From Eonycteris spelaea (taxonomy: Eukaryota; Chordata; Mammalia; Chiroptera; Pteropodidae), in assembly GCA_003508835.1 (NCBI GenBank), contig PUFA01000012.1:19758001-19822000 (forward strand): a DNA stretch of 64,000 bases, read 5' to 3'. Shown piece after piece: positions 1 through 12,900 of the stretch. A program made the translations under genes and the position numbers. The first letter of the stretch is position 1. Each line of letters opens with the position of its first letter. Below the pieces are notes generated by a model. The model was not told the DNA's origin. It ran no database searches and was given only the letters and a program-made list of their open reading frames with translations.

Positions 1-1110
1 ATGTACAAGTTTATGGGTGAATCTATATTTCCCATTCTCATAGGTATACCTAAGAGTGGAATTGATGTTATATGGAGTTATGTAAAGTTATATGGTAGAT
101 CTATGTTTTACTTTTTGTGGAAGAGCCAAACTGTTTCCCAAAGTGGCCGCAGCATTTTACAGTCCTACCATTAATGTATGAGGATTCCAATTTCACCACA
201 TCCTCACCAACACTTGTTATGTCTGGCTTTTTTTTTTTTTTTTTTTTAATTTTAACAATCCTAGTGGGTATGAAGTGGTATCTCATTGTGGTTTTGATTT
301 GCACTTTCCTTATGACTAGATGTTGAATATTTTTTATAAGCTTATTGACCATTTATATATCTTTAATGAAATGTCTGTTCAAATCATTTGCCCATTTTTT
401 TATTGGTTTATCTGTCTTTTATTGTTGAGATATGACCTCTTTATATATTGTGAATATAAGTTCCTTATCAGATATATGATTTGCAGATATATTCTTCTGT
501 GGCTTCTCTTTTTCACTTTCTTGATGGTATCCTGTGAAGCAGTTTTAAATTTTGATGAAATCCAATTTATCTATTTTTTTTCTTTTGCCATTTGTGTTTT
601 TGGTATCACATCTAAGAATCTGTTAGCTAATCTAAGATCTCAAAGATTTATACCTGTGATTTCTTCTAAAAATTTTATAGCTTTGATTTTGAGTTAATTT
701 TTGTTTGTAGAACAAAGTAGGTAGGAATCCAGCTTTATTCTTTTGCATATGGATATCCAGTTGTCCCATGCCTATCCTTAATCAGTACCACACTGTCTTG
801 ATTACTGTAGCTTTGAACTGAATTTGAAACCAGGAAGTTTGAAGTCTCAACTTTGTTCATTTTTACGATTATTTTTTGGCTGTTCTAGATCTCTTGCATT
901 TCCACATGAATTTTATGGTCAGCTAGTCAATTTTATAAAAAAGGCAATTGATAGAGATTGCATTGAATCTGTAGTCAATTAGGGGAGTATTACCAACTTT
1001 ACAATATTAATTCTTATTCACGAACATGGGATGTCTTTTCATTTATTTAGATCTTTTAAAATTTCTTTTAGTAGTGTTTTGTTGTTTTTACAAACACACA
1101 CATTGAAGCT
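1..1110 (-). mobile_element. Antisense LINE-1 (L1M-type) ORF2/3' region, 5' cut by window edge
   Basis: The plus strand matches the reverse complement of the mammalian L1 ORF2 end as remembered: phrases such as ccaaactgtttcccaaagtg, tgaagtggtatctcattgtg and tcagatatatgatttgcag in the expected order. It carries many frameshifts and a 20-T run at 228-247. Short open frames on either strand here are L1 debris. Confidence 0.85.
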
Positions 1111-2084
1111 TTTAACTTATTGAAAGTGCCTACATTTTCCAGGTAGTAATAGTTATTTCATTAGGTCATATATGTTTTGTGGCACCAAAACTTTAATATA
1201 CTTACCCATTTTATGTGGCCAATTATAATCTAAGTTTAAAATATTTCTCATCAGTCTTAATGTAAAAAATGGGCAACATTAAACTTTTTTTGTTGTTTCA
1301 GAGTTAGTAATTGAACCCTCTCTCTAGAAACACGTCTGTATACAACAAATTTTGCATGTGATTTTGGGGTTATAGGGCCTCAGTTTTAAGAGACTTCATG
1401 CCTATGTATATACCACTAATCCAGCCCCAACATTTCAGGAATGTATATTGATAGTGGCAGTAAAAATGAATAAATATTTTTCTTTTAATATGCCTAAATT
1501 AAAGATAACCTCTACAGATATTTCTCTTGTCAACAAAAGAAATTCCAAACCCAAAGAAAGGTTTAGGGACCAGTCCTGGTTGCAGAATCTGAAAGGAGTG
1601 AGAAAATGCTCCAGGGAATAGCAGTTTTCATTTTATTTTATAATTAGAAAAAAAGGAGAAGATATAAGGAGGGTTACATGAAATTCATTGGTGGTCAATT
1701 AAGGAGGACGGGAAAAAGTAAAACAGGGAAATCTCTGTAAAATGGAGAGATACATTTGTGTGTGTGTGTGTTGGTGGGTGCAGGATAGGTAACGTTTAAC
1801 ATACGTAGTTAACAGAGGTGTGCAGGTAAAAAATAATGAGGAATGTTGGAGTACTCTTGCCTGGTACCAGGAGTGTTTATCTTTCGAGGTCTAGAGGAGA
1901 GATCATGTTGGCCTTTTAAGTGTGTTGCTCTAGATGCATGACAACAATGGATAGAGCTTGCTCAAGGTAAAGATTAATCTATCATATAGGCTTTTGGGAG
2001 TGACTTCCCATCATAACCCACTCAGGAATTTTTTTATGATCAAACATTACTTTTGTTGTTGAGCTTGTCAAGCTTGCCAGCATA

Positions 2085-2105
2085 CCCCACCCCCCCGCCC
2101 CCCGC
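2085..2105. other. C-rich tract (possible G-quadruplex on the minus strand)
   Basis: Runs of 4, 7 and 6 C are separated by single bases (85-88, 90-96, 98-103 after 2000), in otherwise AT-rich intron. The complementary strand can supply at least four G runs of three or more. Confidence 0.5.
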
Positions 2106-3084
2106 TTTTTTTGTTCATACCCTTGAGGATATTCATGTGACCCATTTCATTTAACCTTTGTAATAGTTTCCGTATGTCTCACTTTGTAGCCACTACTTGT
2201 GCATTTACTAATTCAGGCCTGTTCATCATCAGCCTAGACTCCTAGGCTGGCAAAGTCACTTTTCCTCTTTGCCTGTCATTTTCCCACTTACAAAGCACAT
2301 AATTATGTTTCTTCTGGAAGGAACAGGAAGGGAGAGTAGATTTCAGGGGTAAAAAGCACTTTTCTTTCATTAAAGAGCTGTTTCTTTTTTGGCCTAAAGC
2401 TATTTCTGTTAGGAAGGAAGATGCATATATTTCAGTTACAGCAGCAGAGCAGATTCACTATGGAAACTTCAGAGTAATGCTCAAAATCTACCTGTGGATC
2501 ACTTTAATATTTGCATGTATTAATTGTAACAAATAGCAAATGGTCTGAATTTAAAAGTAACATTTTAGTATCTGAACAGTATTTTAACTTCAATACATTG
2601 GGGTATGTGGTGATCAATCTGTGAAATTCAATGGCAAATGCCCACTACATTCACAGACAGCCCACCTAATGCCTAGATAGAGGAAATTAAGTTACGAGCT
2701 GAGGAAAAGTGAAACTGCTGAATTTCTGAAACCTTTCTTCTAAGTAGGAATAGAATCCTACAAAAGAGATACCCTTCTCTTTAGCTGTCTGGCGTTTACA
2801 CACCTCACTAACTGATAGCCCTAGGCATCCTGAGATTTTTTCCCCTTGCTTTATTAATCCAGGCTCTTGACCCTGCCACACTCTAACCTTAGATGAGTCC
2901 ATCCTGAATTCTCTTTGTGTTTTCTTTGTGTAACACTTTGCAGTTATTATCAGGCAGTCTGAAATATGAACATCTTTTATCCAGAAGTGCATGTAGGTTA
3001 CATCTGTTTTATAGGAATTTTATATTTTTGCACACAATGTTGTATTAAAAAGTAGCAAAGGTAGTCTTTCCAGCATATGATACT

Positions 3085-4456
3085 GTAATACTGGGATATC
3101 ATGCAAAAAATACATGCAAAAAAATGAATCTAGGCATGGACTTTAACCCCTTGCAAATTAACTCAAAATGGATCACAGATCAAAATGAAATGCAAAACTA
3201 TAAAACTCCTAGAAGATAACATGGGAGAATAATCTAGATGAAAATGGGTTTTGTGGTGAATTTTGACATATGACACCAAAGGCATGATCCATGAAAAAAG
3301 TTGGACTTCATTAAAATTTAAAACTTCTGCTTTGCAAAATACACTGCCTAGAAAATGTAGAGACAAGCTGGGAGAAAATATTTGCAAAAGACATATTTGA
3401 TAAAGGTCTGTTAATCCAAAATATACAAAGAATCCTTAAAACTCAACAATAAGAAAACAAACAACCTGATTAAAAAATGAGTCAAAGACCTTACAGATGC
3501 CTCACCAGAGAAGATATACAGATGGCAAATAAGCATATGAAAAGGTGCTTCACATCATATGTCATCAGGGAAATGTAAATGTAGAGATAACACTACACAT
3601 TTATTAGAATGGCCAAAGTCCAGAACACTGACAACACCAAATATTGGCAAGGATATGGAGCAACAGGAACTCCCATTTGTCACTGGTGGTGATGCAGAAT
3701 AGTATAGGTACTTTGGAATACAGTTTGGTGGTTTCTTACAAAACTCAACATCCTCTTACCATATGATACAGTAGTTACACTTCTTAGTATTTACCCAAAG
3801 GAGTTGAAAGTTTTTGTCCACACAAAAACCTATTTATTTATTCTATAAATATATAGAATCTTTATTCATAATTACAAAAACTTGGAAGCAACCAAGATGT
3901 CCCCTAGGTAAATGGATAAACTGTACATCTGGACAATGGAATATTTTTCAGTGCCTAAAAGAAATGAACCATCAAGGCATGAAAAGACATGGAAGAAACT
4001 TAAATGCATGTTACTAAGTGAAAGAAGCTAATCGGAAAAGGCTAGGTGCTGTATGATTTCAACTATATAACATGGAAAAGGCAAAACTGAAGACAATAAA
4101 AGGATTAGCAGTTGCCAAGGTTTAGGGGAGAGGGAGGGATGAATAGGCAGAGCACAGAGGATTTTTAGGGGACTATTGCATATGGTACTGTAATAGTGGA
4201 TACATGCCATTATATATTGTCCAAACCCATAGAAACTACAATGCCAAGAGTGAACCTTAATGTCAACTGAGGACTTTGATAATGGAATGTCGGTGTAGGT
4301 TCATCAATTTGAACAAATGTTCTACTCTGGTAGGGGAAGTTAATAATGGGGGAGGCTATACATGGGTGGTGACAGAGAATATATGGGAATCTCTGTACCT
4401 TCTGCTTAATACTTCTGTGAATTTAAAACTGCTCTGAAAAATAATTTTTTTTTAAA
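3085..4456 (+). mobile_element. Sense LINE-1 (L1MA/L1MB-like) 3' end with 3' UTR
   Basis: It follows the L1 ORF2 C-terminus and the 3' UTR in order: tggacttcattaaaatt, caacaggaactcccatt, cttggaagcaaccaagatgt, catgaaaagacatgga, taggcagagcacagaggatt, gttcatcaatttgaacaaat and an A/T-rich end after ctgctctgaaaaat. It is divergent with stops throughout. The same subfamily is inserted in reverse at about 18955-20020. Confidence 0.9.
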
Positions 4457-4522
4457 AAGCTAGCTTCATTTGAACTAGAAAAAATATGGACCTTGCATCA
4501 TGAAATTTAAATTCTTTTAATA

Positions 4523-4691
4523 CAGTGGGTCCTCAGTAACATTTCGTTCAGTGTCATTTCTTTATAACATTAATGAGATGCTTTCGCAACTTTTGTTTAT
4601 GTCAATTAGCCTATGGTAAAATTGGTTTCGTTATATGTCATTTTACCACAGTTCCAAGACCCTATCAGTGATGTTTAGTGAGAACTTACTG
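4523..4691. mobile_element. MER6-like nonautonomous Tigger-type DNA transposon (MITE)
   Basis: It starts cagtgggtcctcagtaac and ends with an imperfect inverted copy (gagaacttactg), with TA on both sides (4521-4522 and 4692-4693). Internal tcgttcagtgtcatttc and ttcgttatatgtcatt echo the MER6 consensus as remembered. It is about 169 bases, with no coding capacity. Confidence 0.75.
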
Positions 4692-5059
4692 TACTACATT
4701 TCATGGGATGCCCTTTATTTCCTCTGAGAGAAGTGGGACACATCTGAGTTATTGTGACAGATGTTTGCACAGAGAGTATGTCCTTTACATTCTTTCTTTT
4801 TTCTGAGTAGTACAACTTCTGATGTGTTGAGACCTCTTAGGTGAAGCTGATCTTTCAAATGGAGTTTGACCAAAATCAGAGTGTCCTGGTAATACAGCCA
4901 GATGAATGATCAGTTTGCCTATTTTATTCTATGTTTTAAATGTGAATGCAGCAGTCATAACTGCTGGAAACATAATGATGCTAATTACAATTAGTTCAGA
5001 AACTCTGGGAGTTTTGAGACCCTCCTCTATTATGCAATCAGCAGAATAATAGCAATAAG

Positions 5060-5275
5060 AATAACTAACATTTATCAATTGTAAACAATAAGTGACAGGC
5101 ACTTTACATGGATTAGTTCTTTTAATCCTCACATTATGAGGTAGGTATACGTGTTATCAGTATCTTCATATGGAGAAACTAAAGTTGAGAGAGATTAATT
5201 AGGTTATCAGAGATCACATAGAAAGTGAGTAGTTTAAGGAAGTATTCAAACCCAGGCAGTGTGATTACAGAGATG
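5060..5275 (-). repeat. MIR SINE, antisense
   Basis: The plus strand shows the reverse complement of MIR in order: tgacaggcactttacatgg, taatcctcacattatgaggt, gagaaactaaagttgagag, gatcacatagaaagtgag, caaacccaggcagtgtg. Confidence 0.85.
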
Positions 5276-7338
5276 GTGGGCTTATAGTACCTCCTTTAGC
5301 AGTGCTTACCTTTGATGTCCTAAGTCTTTGAGAAACCTTGTACTTTAGTTTTAGTTATCTTTAGTTTCACCTGATGGTCAAGTAATTGGATTCTCAAGTC
5401 TTTAATAAAGGAAAAACCCTAAATTCTGCAAGAATCCTAAAGGATTCTGGAAATTGGTGGGCAAAACATATTTTAAATGGTTGAAGGAACTAGGGTATTC
5501 AACCTGGGAAGAGAATTCAAATTGAAATTGACAGAAAAATTAGATATGTTCTGTGTGAAGCTGAAAGACAGAAGTTGGACCAGAGGGTAAAATTTATGGG
5601 GAACATATATATTGGCTTAGTTCTAAAGAACAGTAGTCAATATCCGCTTTACTGGGAAATGAATAGAATTAACTTCTGGGGAAGGTTAATTAGTTCCCTT
5701 GTATGAGTAGTCAACCATTAAAACTAGGTAACTTTGCTCAGGATACCATAAGGGTTCAAGCTACTTGTTATGGAACTAGACTAGGTAACGTAAAAGTTGT
5801 CTTCCATCTCTGATTAGATCCGTCTGGATTATTTAAAGCCCATTGCATAGGCTAGCTACTGAAAGGATTGAAGATCTTAATTTTAAAAGTAATAAAGGTT
5901 TTATGAGCTTAAAAAAATTGAGAACCATTATTTTATAGGAAACATAAGTTTTTTCTGTATTTTATAAAAAGAAAGTAATGTTGAATTTTCTCTAGTTTGA
6001 GAGAACTGAGTAATACAAATTTCTTTGCATAAAAGTATGACCATGATGATAGCCAATATTTTTGTAGTATCTCATTCTATTGAACACTATTATACATGCC
6101 TAATTGGTATAAGCTAGTTAAGAGTATTCAAGTCTGAAATTATTTGCAAACAATGATGAGTATCTTAGCTCTTACTATTTTGAAGTTTATTTCATATATC
6201 TGAATTAGTTAATTAAGTAAATAAAATGTTGGGAGAAAACTAGGCCTCTGAGAGACTCTTTTATTTACTACTGTATCATTGAACCTAGTACAGTGTTATG
6301 TGCTCTTCAAATACTGGACGTGTCCATGATAATACTTAATACAGTATCTGAGCCAACATGTTAGTTTTTTTTTTAAGTTGCCATATAAAAAAATCCTGTT
6401 ATAAAAAGTTGTGTCAAAGAGGAAAGCAATATTAATAAGGACTAGAAATTTGAATAATATAACATTTTTATTTGCAGGAATTCAAGTAACATAGGAGCGT
6501 GTTTGTTTTAGTTCAAGTTAATACAAGTTTGTCTATTAAAAAATCTGAACATCACTTGTCAAATCCAAAATTTGATTACATCTCCAGCTTTTGCTTCAGT
6601 GATGTTTGCTTTCAGATGATCTTTCTTCTCTTCATCAGCTCTATTACTAGCCCGGTGTTTTTTAACTTGTTTATATTTTAATCACCAATTGCTATGGGAG
6701 CAAAAGGCCCCACAGATAAAGCAGTTGCCTCAGTTTTTTATTTACTTAAATAGCATTAGTTTCCTAATTCTAAGTAACATATAGTTAATGGGTAATATAA
6801 ATTATATTTCTTAACAAGCTGTCACATTAGACTAAATCTGTGAATTATGAAAATATAAGGAGTGGAACAAATGCCAGCTCTCCCTATAGGCATTTATTGA
6901 TGTGTGTAACTAGTTTCAAATAAAAAGGAAACAAGTGCAGTAAGTAAAGTCAATAATGATTACTAATTTCTCAGTTGGGAGGGAAATTTTTTGCTTTCAC
7001 ATTTCTTCATATTATGTATATGGCATCATCTGTCATAAATTTCTCATGTTTTATTTTAGTCTTTATTCCTTTCGTAATTGATTTTCTATAGCTGTAATTT
7101 TGTAATAAGAACTTTCAGTATGATAATTTTTAACAATTAGCCAACAAATTCATCTTAAACCTATGGAACAGCAAATTAATTTATAAATGGCATTTTCTCT
7201 CTGCAGATAGTGAATAAAATGTACTTTCATAAAAATATGGACTTAAGTCTTTTCCTGATGTTATAAGGGTTGTGAGTAAAAAATTGGTGTGAAATTAGTT
7301 GCTATCCAACTTATGTTTTATTTTAAAAGCAAGAGCAA

Positions 7339-7456
7339 GTCTATGGTCATGCCACCCTGAATGTGCCCAGTCTTGTCTGATCTTGGAAGCTAAGCAGTGT
7401 CGGGCCTGGTTAGTATTTGGATGGGAGACCACCTAGGAATACCAGGTGCTATAGGC
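7339..7456 (+). pseudogene. Retroposed 5S rRNA copy (pseudogene or 5S-derived SINE)
   Basis: It matches 5S rRNA over its whole length: gtctatggtcatgccaccct at the start, the A-box/C-box region agctaagcagtgtcgggcct, gatgggagaccacct, and ataggc at the end. CpG sites of 5S rRNA are mostly decayed to TpG/CpA. An A-rich tail follows (7457-7484). The motif caagagcaa flanks it on both sides (7330-7338 and 7485-7493), the mark of L1-type target-primed insertion. The internal promoter is damaged but recognisable. Whether it is a lone 5S pseudogene or a member of a SINE family cannot be told from one copy. Confidence 0.93.
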
Positions 7457-8095
7457 AATTAAAACAACAGCAACAAAAACAAAACAAGAGCAAACCAGGG
7501 GATCATAGATTTGAATTCATGTTGGCTCGTTGGATAGATTGATCTATTTAGGTATTTGACAGACATTTTTTGAGCATCTCTGTATGCAGTTCTGGGTATT
7601 ACTATAAGTTAGAGTTTCTAAGATACTGAAGACATGTACCTCCCTAAATTTATGAAATCTTTCTGTATGACTTAGGACATCAGTGACTTAGTAAAAGATT
7701 TAAAAAACTTAAGTTACAAGTGTTGTGATTTACGAGATCATTCAGATTTTAATCTCTAAATCTGATATCCAAGGGGCTTTTTAGGTATTCTTTGAAGGTT
7801 TGGGGCTGCTATGGAAGTGTTTTAAATGACCTAAATGCATTTGCCTTATTCTTAGAGGGAGGTTCAATAGCCATTCTAGAGAAGAGAGTCATGGGAGCTC
7901 TTATGGAAGAAGGGAAGGCTAAGAGAGGGAAAGGAATTCTAAGAATTTTTTATAGCTTTCTTCTTAAGGAATGCTTTAGAGTTTAGTATATATCTGAAAG
8001 ATAGCTCTGAGTCTACTAGTCATGACAGTACTTTGGGCCTAATGGACACATAACTCTAGGATCCTTTTTTGAAGGATCTAGAATGTGTTCTCCCA

Positions 8096-8263
8096 ATATA
8101 TGGCTATTTAAAGTAAATAACTTAAGTAAAATTTAAAATTCAGTTGCATTAGACACATTTTAAGTACTCAATAGCTATATGTAGCTTATCGCTACCTTAT
8201 TGGACAGTGTAGATGTAGAATGTTTCCATCATCTTGGAAAGTTCTTTTGCACAACACTGATCT
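8096..8263. mobile_element. Old hAT-type MITE fragment
   Basis: The segment with gtactcaatagctatatg, ccttattggacagtgtag and gaatgtttccatcatc matches a common mammalian hAT-Charlie group element with tccaatagaac-type ends. I do not name the exact family. Confidence 0.5.
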
Positions 8264-8599
8264 AGATGATAATGTTATATGAGAAAGATATTAGAAGGGG
8301 CTTATTTGTATGAAGGAGATTAATATAGAATTGCAAAGTATATTAACTGAGCTCCCCTAAGACTTGGAATGTGACATCAGTTGACATTTGGAACATTTCA
8401 GGCATTTAATTTTTATATTCTTTGCTACCAGAGTAAAATAAACAAATTCTGCAGGGAAAAAAATACTTGTAGTATATTTTTGTATTATATGGTAAAAACT
8501 AATAAAATCAATTATTTTTTCTCAAATGGAAATATCCTTATCATTTTTATTATATAAGGTACTGATTAGAAAAAAATAGACTAAAAAAATTAAAATATG

Positions 8600-9360
8600 A
8601 GAGATTTCTCTTGATCTTAATGGAAATATTTCTAGTGTGTTCCCCTTAAGTCTGATAATGGTTGTTGGTTTAAGATAATGTATGTCTTTTTACTGTATTA
8701 GTAGTTTAAAGCAGAAAAGCATGATCTTCATAGATATTAAAAAGGCATTTGATTATATTTAACATCCACTTTGACCATTTAAAAATCTCTTACTAAAATG
8801 CAAATGGATGTTTCAGTAAATATGATCAATTATATTACTAGATTTTTCTAACATAGAATTCTTGTCTTAAAATGAACCTTCTTTGCTCATGGTGTATTAC
8901 TATTTTAATATGTTGCTTGATTCTTATTGCTAATACTAATTTTTAAAAATTGGTGAATTTTTTGTCTTTTTTTATGTTGTCTTAGTAGATTTTGGTGTAC
9001 TAAAAGAATTAAAAAGCTGTTTTTTTGTTTTTTGGAACAATTTAAGAAGCATGGGACTTAACCTGCTCCTTTAAGGTTTTATCTCCTTGTTTGAGACTTG
9101 GTGCTTTTAGGATGTAGTTCTTTGCAGCTTTCTGAAGTTCTTCTATTAGCAGTGATTTATTCTTAGTTTTTAAATTTTTTAGCGTTGATTTACACACTTC
9201 ATTTTTTATTTTTTCTGTATGTTTATAAATTGTTTTTAATTTTGTTTTTGTTTTCTTAGACTGGCTAATGTTTTACCTATTTTATTTACAAAGAACAAAT
9301 TCTTCGGTTTTAAATGTTTTTCTAATTCAGTTTCACTTGTGTTTTCCTCTCTCTTCTAAA
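8600..9360. repeat. Degraded LINE-1 fragments
   Basis: Short stretches resemble L1 ORF2 in sense (about 8700-8780, aaaaggcatttgatta) and antisense (about 9255-9350, gactggctaatgttttacct). They are too decayed for firm borders. Confidence 0.4.
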
Positions 9361-9922
9361 GGATTATTGTTATCCCAATTTTTTTCCCCTTGATATGTCA
9401 CTTTAAATGAAGGAAGTGAAGCGAGAAGTGAAAATTGCTTGTCTATGGTATAGGCTTCCTACTTCTATAAAATTGCAACACTTAAATGTAATAGGTAGTT
9501 GCTTAAATAGAAATGATTAAGATTCCAGAATATGGCAGTGACTGACCAGTGTCAGGTCATGGCTTTCTTAAAAGGATATTTTGAAAGACATTAGTATGCA
9601 GTGTCCTTTTTTTTTTCTTTTTTGAGATAAAATTTTTCCTTTTAGAATCTTTTGGGATCCTCAAGATTGCTTACATTGACCATATTTTTTTACTTAAGGA
9701 TCTTACTAGTTCATAGTAAATGAATGGTGGGTGGGTTTTAATACCAATTATATTTTAGAATGTTTAAAAAATGTGAGAATACAAAACAAAGCTATATTTT
9801 GTCACCATTAATTAGTTAACACATTTTGTTTATTTATTGAAATGTTCCTTTTGTGTTGAAATCATATATGTTTTCTTATAAAATGTTTCTTTAAGACTAA
9901 ATTTAAAAATTTTCCTTTGTAG

Positions 9923-9998
9923 GTATAAGCGTGTCTTTTCAGTTGGAACCCATGCGATTACTACATATAATCCCAATACTTTAGAAGTAACAAATCAG
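9923..9998 (+). CDS. DNAJC13: DNAJC13 exon 1 of window (human exon 3), residues 24-48
   Basis: The acceptor is ttgtag|g and the donor is cag|gtaatt. The first base completes a Lys codon from the upstream exon. The product begins [17 protein letters not shown] and is part of the PH-like fold that binds phosphatidylinositol 3-phosphate in this family. No candidate for the preceding exon (residues 1-23) was seen in 1-9922. Confidence 0.95.
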
Positions 9999-12900
9999 GT
10001 AATTACATTAGAAGCTATTAGGTGTTCGTTTGAACACCATTTGAATTTTAAAAGCTGGAACATGAGCCATAACCTCTGGCCTGAAATCAGTACTTTAAGT
10101 TAGAAATGTCAAGTCTGAAAGAGATCGATATGCTTATATAATACTCAGTGCTCAGGACCAAAAATAAATAAGTAGAAGGGGCTAGGAAGAGAATGTACTT
10201 ATTTCTGTGCCCTAAATGGTATAACTTTTTGATATGTTATTATAGATTATAGTCATCTCTGTTATGTAAAATTGGTAAATTAGTTTTATATATTTTAAAA
10301 GTTGTGTTGTTACCGTAACACAGGCAAACAGGTCACAAATACAATCACAAGTGCAGTGGTCAGAAAGTACTTATGGAAGATTACTGATTATAAAGTCAAG
10401 ACTAATGTGAACATGGATAAGTAAACGTGTGTGTGTGTGTGTGTATATTCTAGTTTATTTTAATTCAAAATTAGGCATATTTTACAGATCCCTTTTTTTG
10501 TTTTTAACTGATTTGCAGATAATCATAAAAATTTATTCTCCGATTTCACTTGTTTTTTAGTTGTTTGGATTAATGTCATTATTCATTAAGATTGCAATAC
10601 AGATGAGGTTTTTTAAAAATTGTCTCTAATGACTGAAAACTTTTAAAAGAATTTGTTATAGAATTACTATAAGATATAACTTCTCTAGACCTCAATCTTT
10701 TGTAAAATTTTTCTCATTTAATCAGTGACTGTGAAACTGAAGTAGTGAAAATAATGTCACACTTATAGCATCAGTTGACAGAATTCCTTTCTTTTGTTAG
10801 TGGCCTTATGGAGACATTTGCAGCATCAGCCCTGTTGGAAAAGGACAAGGAACAGAGTTCAACCTCACATTTCGTAAAGGCAGTGGAAAAAAGTCAGAAA
10901 CTTTAAAATTTTCTACAGAGCACAGAACAGAACTTCTTACAGAAGCATTGGTAAGAACAGTTTCATGTTAATAAACTAAATTTCTCTTTTAAAAAAAAAA
11001 AAGTTTTTTAAAGCACAGATATTAATGTTCTGAGCCTCTGTTCCCATAATGCTTATTTTTTCTTGTTGACCTTTAACTCGACACTGTAAAACTTTCACTT
11101 TTCTCTATAACTAAAAGACTCAAAAACCCTGTATGTTTCATAGATTTTAGTCTTTTTAAGTGTATATACAGAACAAAACAGGTATATATTTAATTATCTT
11201 GTTTTTCAGAAAAGTTCCACACACTCTCTATTAAATATCCTTAAACTGTACCTTTAATAATTTTTTTTTTTTTTGGTATCAAGTTTGCAAGTTGGGATTT
11301 TTCATGTTCTGGATAGAAAGGACTGATCTGTGATTCTTCCCTTCTGCTCTGTTCATTAACTGTAGTTCTGCTTTCTCTTTCAGAGATTTAGAACTGATTT
11401 TTCAGAAGGAAAAATCACAGGAAGGGCAAGTATCTAACATTTATTAATATCTATTTCTATTTGTTCATCTATTGTCCTTTATTGTAAAAATCATTCCATG
11501 ATCTCTGTGTTCCTTTTCTGGCAAAGCTAAAGGGTAAAAAGGAAACAATTTTAATGTCTCCTGATAAGTATGTGATAAAGAAGTGAATGTAGTTTCACAG
11601 GAAATACAAATATGAAGAATTAGATTTATGGCTGCTAATGCTGATAATTGGGAAATTTTCAGGCAGAGAACTATAGAGCATTAAAAACAACACTATCACC
11701 ATGCAAGTGGTCTTTATTCAGTATTCTACATAGCAATAGTAAGCATTGTACTGCTGATAATAGTTGTTGGAACATGGCAATAGTCATTGGGTGTAGGAGT
11801 TTCCTTTTTCAGAAGTATTACAGTTGTAAGGTTTGAGCATATCTTGTATGTTCTTACAGTGGATCTGAATGGTAACGAAGTTTTACATGGTATGCTGACA
11901 TCTTTGGGGAAGTCATGCTTACTTATTAGAATCTTCTTAACTTTCCCCAGTTTTTTCCTAGTGATGTTACAGCAGCATTTAAACTAAATCAGAGATTTCT
12001 AGGATGGGAAATGGGAGTTTATGCTTTTTTCAGTCCCTTGAAATATTGAATTTTTTTCCATGAGAATGTATGCTTTTACAGTTGGGGAGTTACAAGGGAT
12101 AGAATAATGCCTAAACTCATAGTATTGTTCAGAACTCTGGTTTCTGACAAAAGGCAGGAACTGAATTCTGATATGCTGGCAGTACCATTTTCCTGTCTTT
12201 TTAAAGCTCTCATCCTTTCTATGGATGTTCTGCTGCTCGTTTCAGCATCCCAGAGTCTTGATGATCTCAACTCAAGCAAGTGGCTGATTGCCCAGGAGCC
12301 ATTTAAAACAGTTTAATGGCAGTTGGCAAACTGCTTGTTTCTTGTTGCTGATGAACCACAGACAAATTTCTATAAATCATAATTTGGTATGCTTATTTTA
12401 TTTTTGCAAGTGAGTTTTCAGTATTTCTCACCTGTTTGGAAAACAACTGATTCCAAAAGCATACAATAGATTCTGTTGATAAACTTCTTTCTATATCAGT
12501 TAACGTCAGCAACTTCATACTTTTCAAAACTTTGTGGTGGAAAAAGTATCTCTAGAAGATTGCCTGAAGGACAGTCTACCTGAGTTTATATCAGAAATAA
12601 GTGGTGTCTTCTCCTCCCCCAGATGCTGTACTGGCTAAACAACACTCTTGCATAAGCTGAGTTTGGTCTTCAGACCTTCAGAATTGCCCCTAGATATACT
12701 CTAAATCTCAAGTTTCTCTTTCATGGCCTCCACAGTCCTGAAGGATAATGATTTGTTTCCATTGAGCATTCTCATTATGACAGTTGATTATCTGCTAGAA
12801 AGAATGTAGAAGATCCTGCATAGTGGATTGGGGAATGTAAATAGGCATAGTTTGGAAAAGCACCACCATTTTTGTGGCTTCCCTTTTACCCCCACTCCTG

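Larger units (their letters stand above)
1..9922 (+). other. Tail of DNAJC13 intron 2 (human numbering)
   Basis: Non-coding. It holds an antisense L1 (1-1110), a sense L1 3' end (3085-4456), a MER6-like element (4523-4691), an antisense MIR (5060-5275), a 5S rRNA retroposon (7339-7494), a hAT-like fragment (about 8096-8263) and degraded L1 pieces (about 8600-9360). Between them, 1111-3084, 5276-7338 and 9361-9922 show only AT-rich sequence without recognisable genes. Confidence 0.85.

Noticed and set aside
320..697. Plus-strand open frame of 125 codons
   Set aside because: It lies in the reverse strand of an L1 ORF2 remnant. The hydrophobic appearance comes from T-rich antisense L1.
7339..7456. 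Functional 5S rRNA gene
   Set aside because: CpG sites are decayed, several positions differ from 5S rRNA, and the A-rich tail and target duplication mark it as a retroposed copy.
1..9922. First coding exon of DNAJC13 (residues 1-23)
   Set aside because: No segment encoding the expected N-terminus followed by a donor was found, so it must lie upstream.
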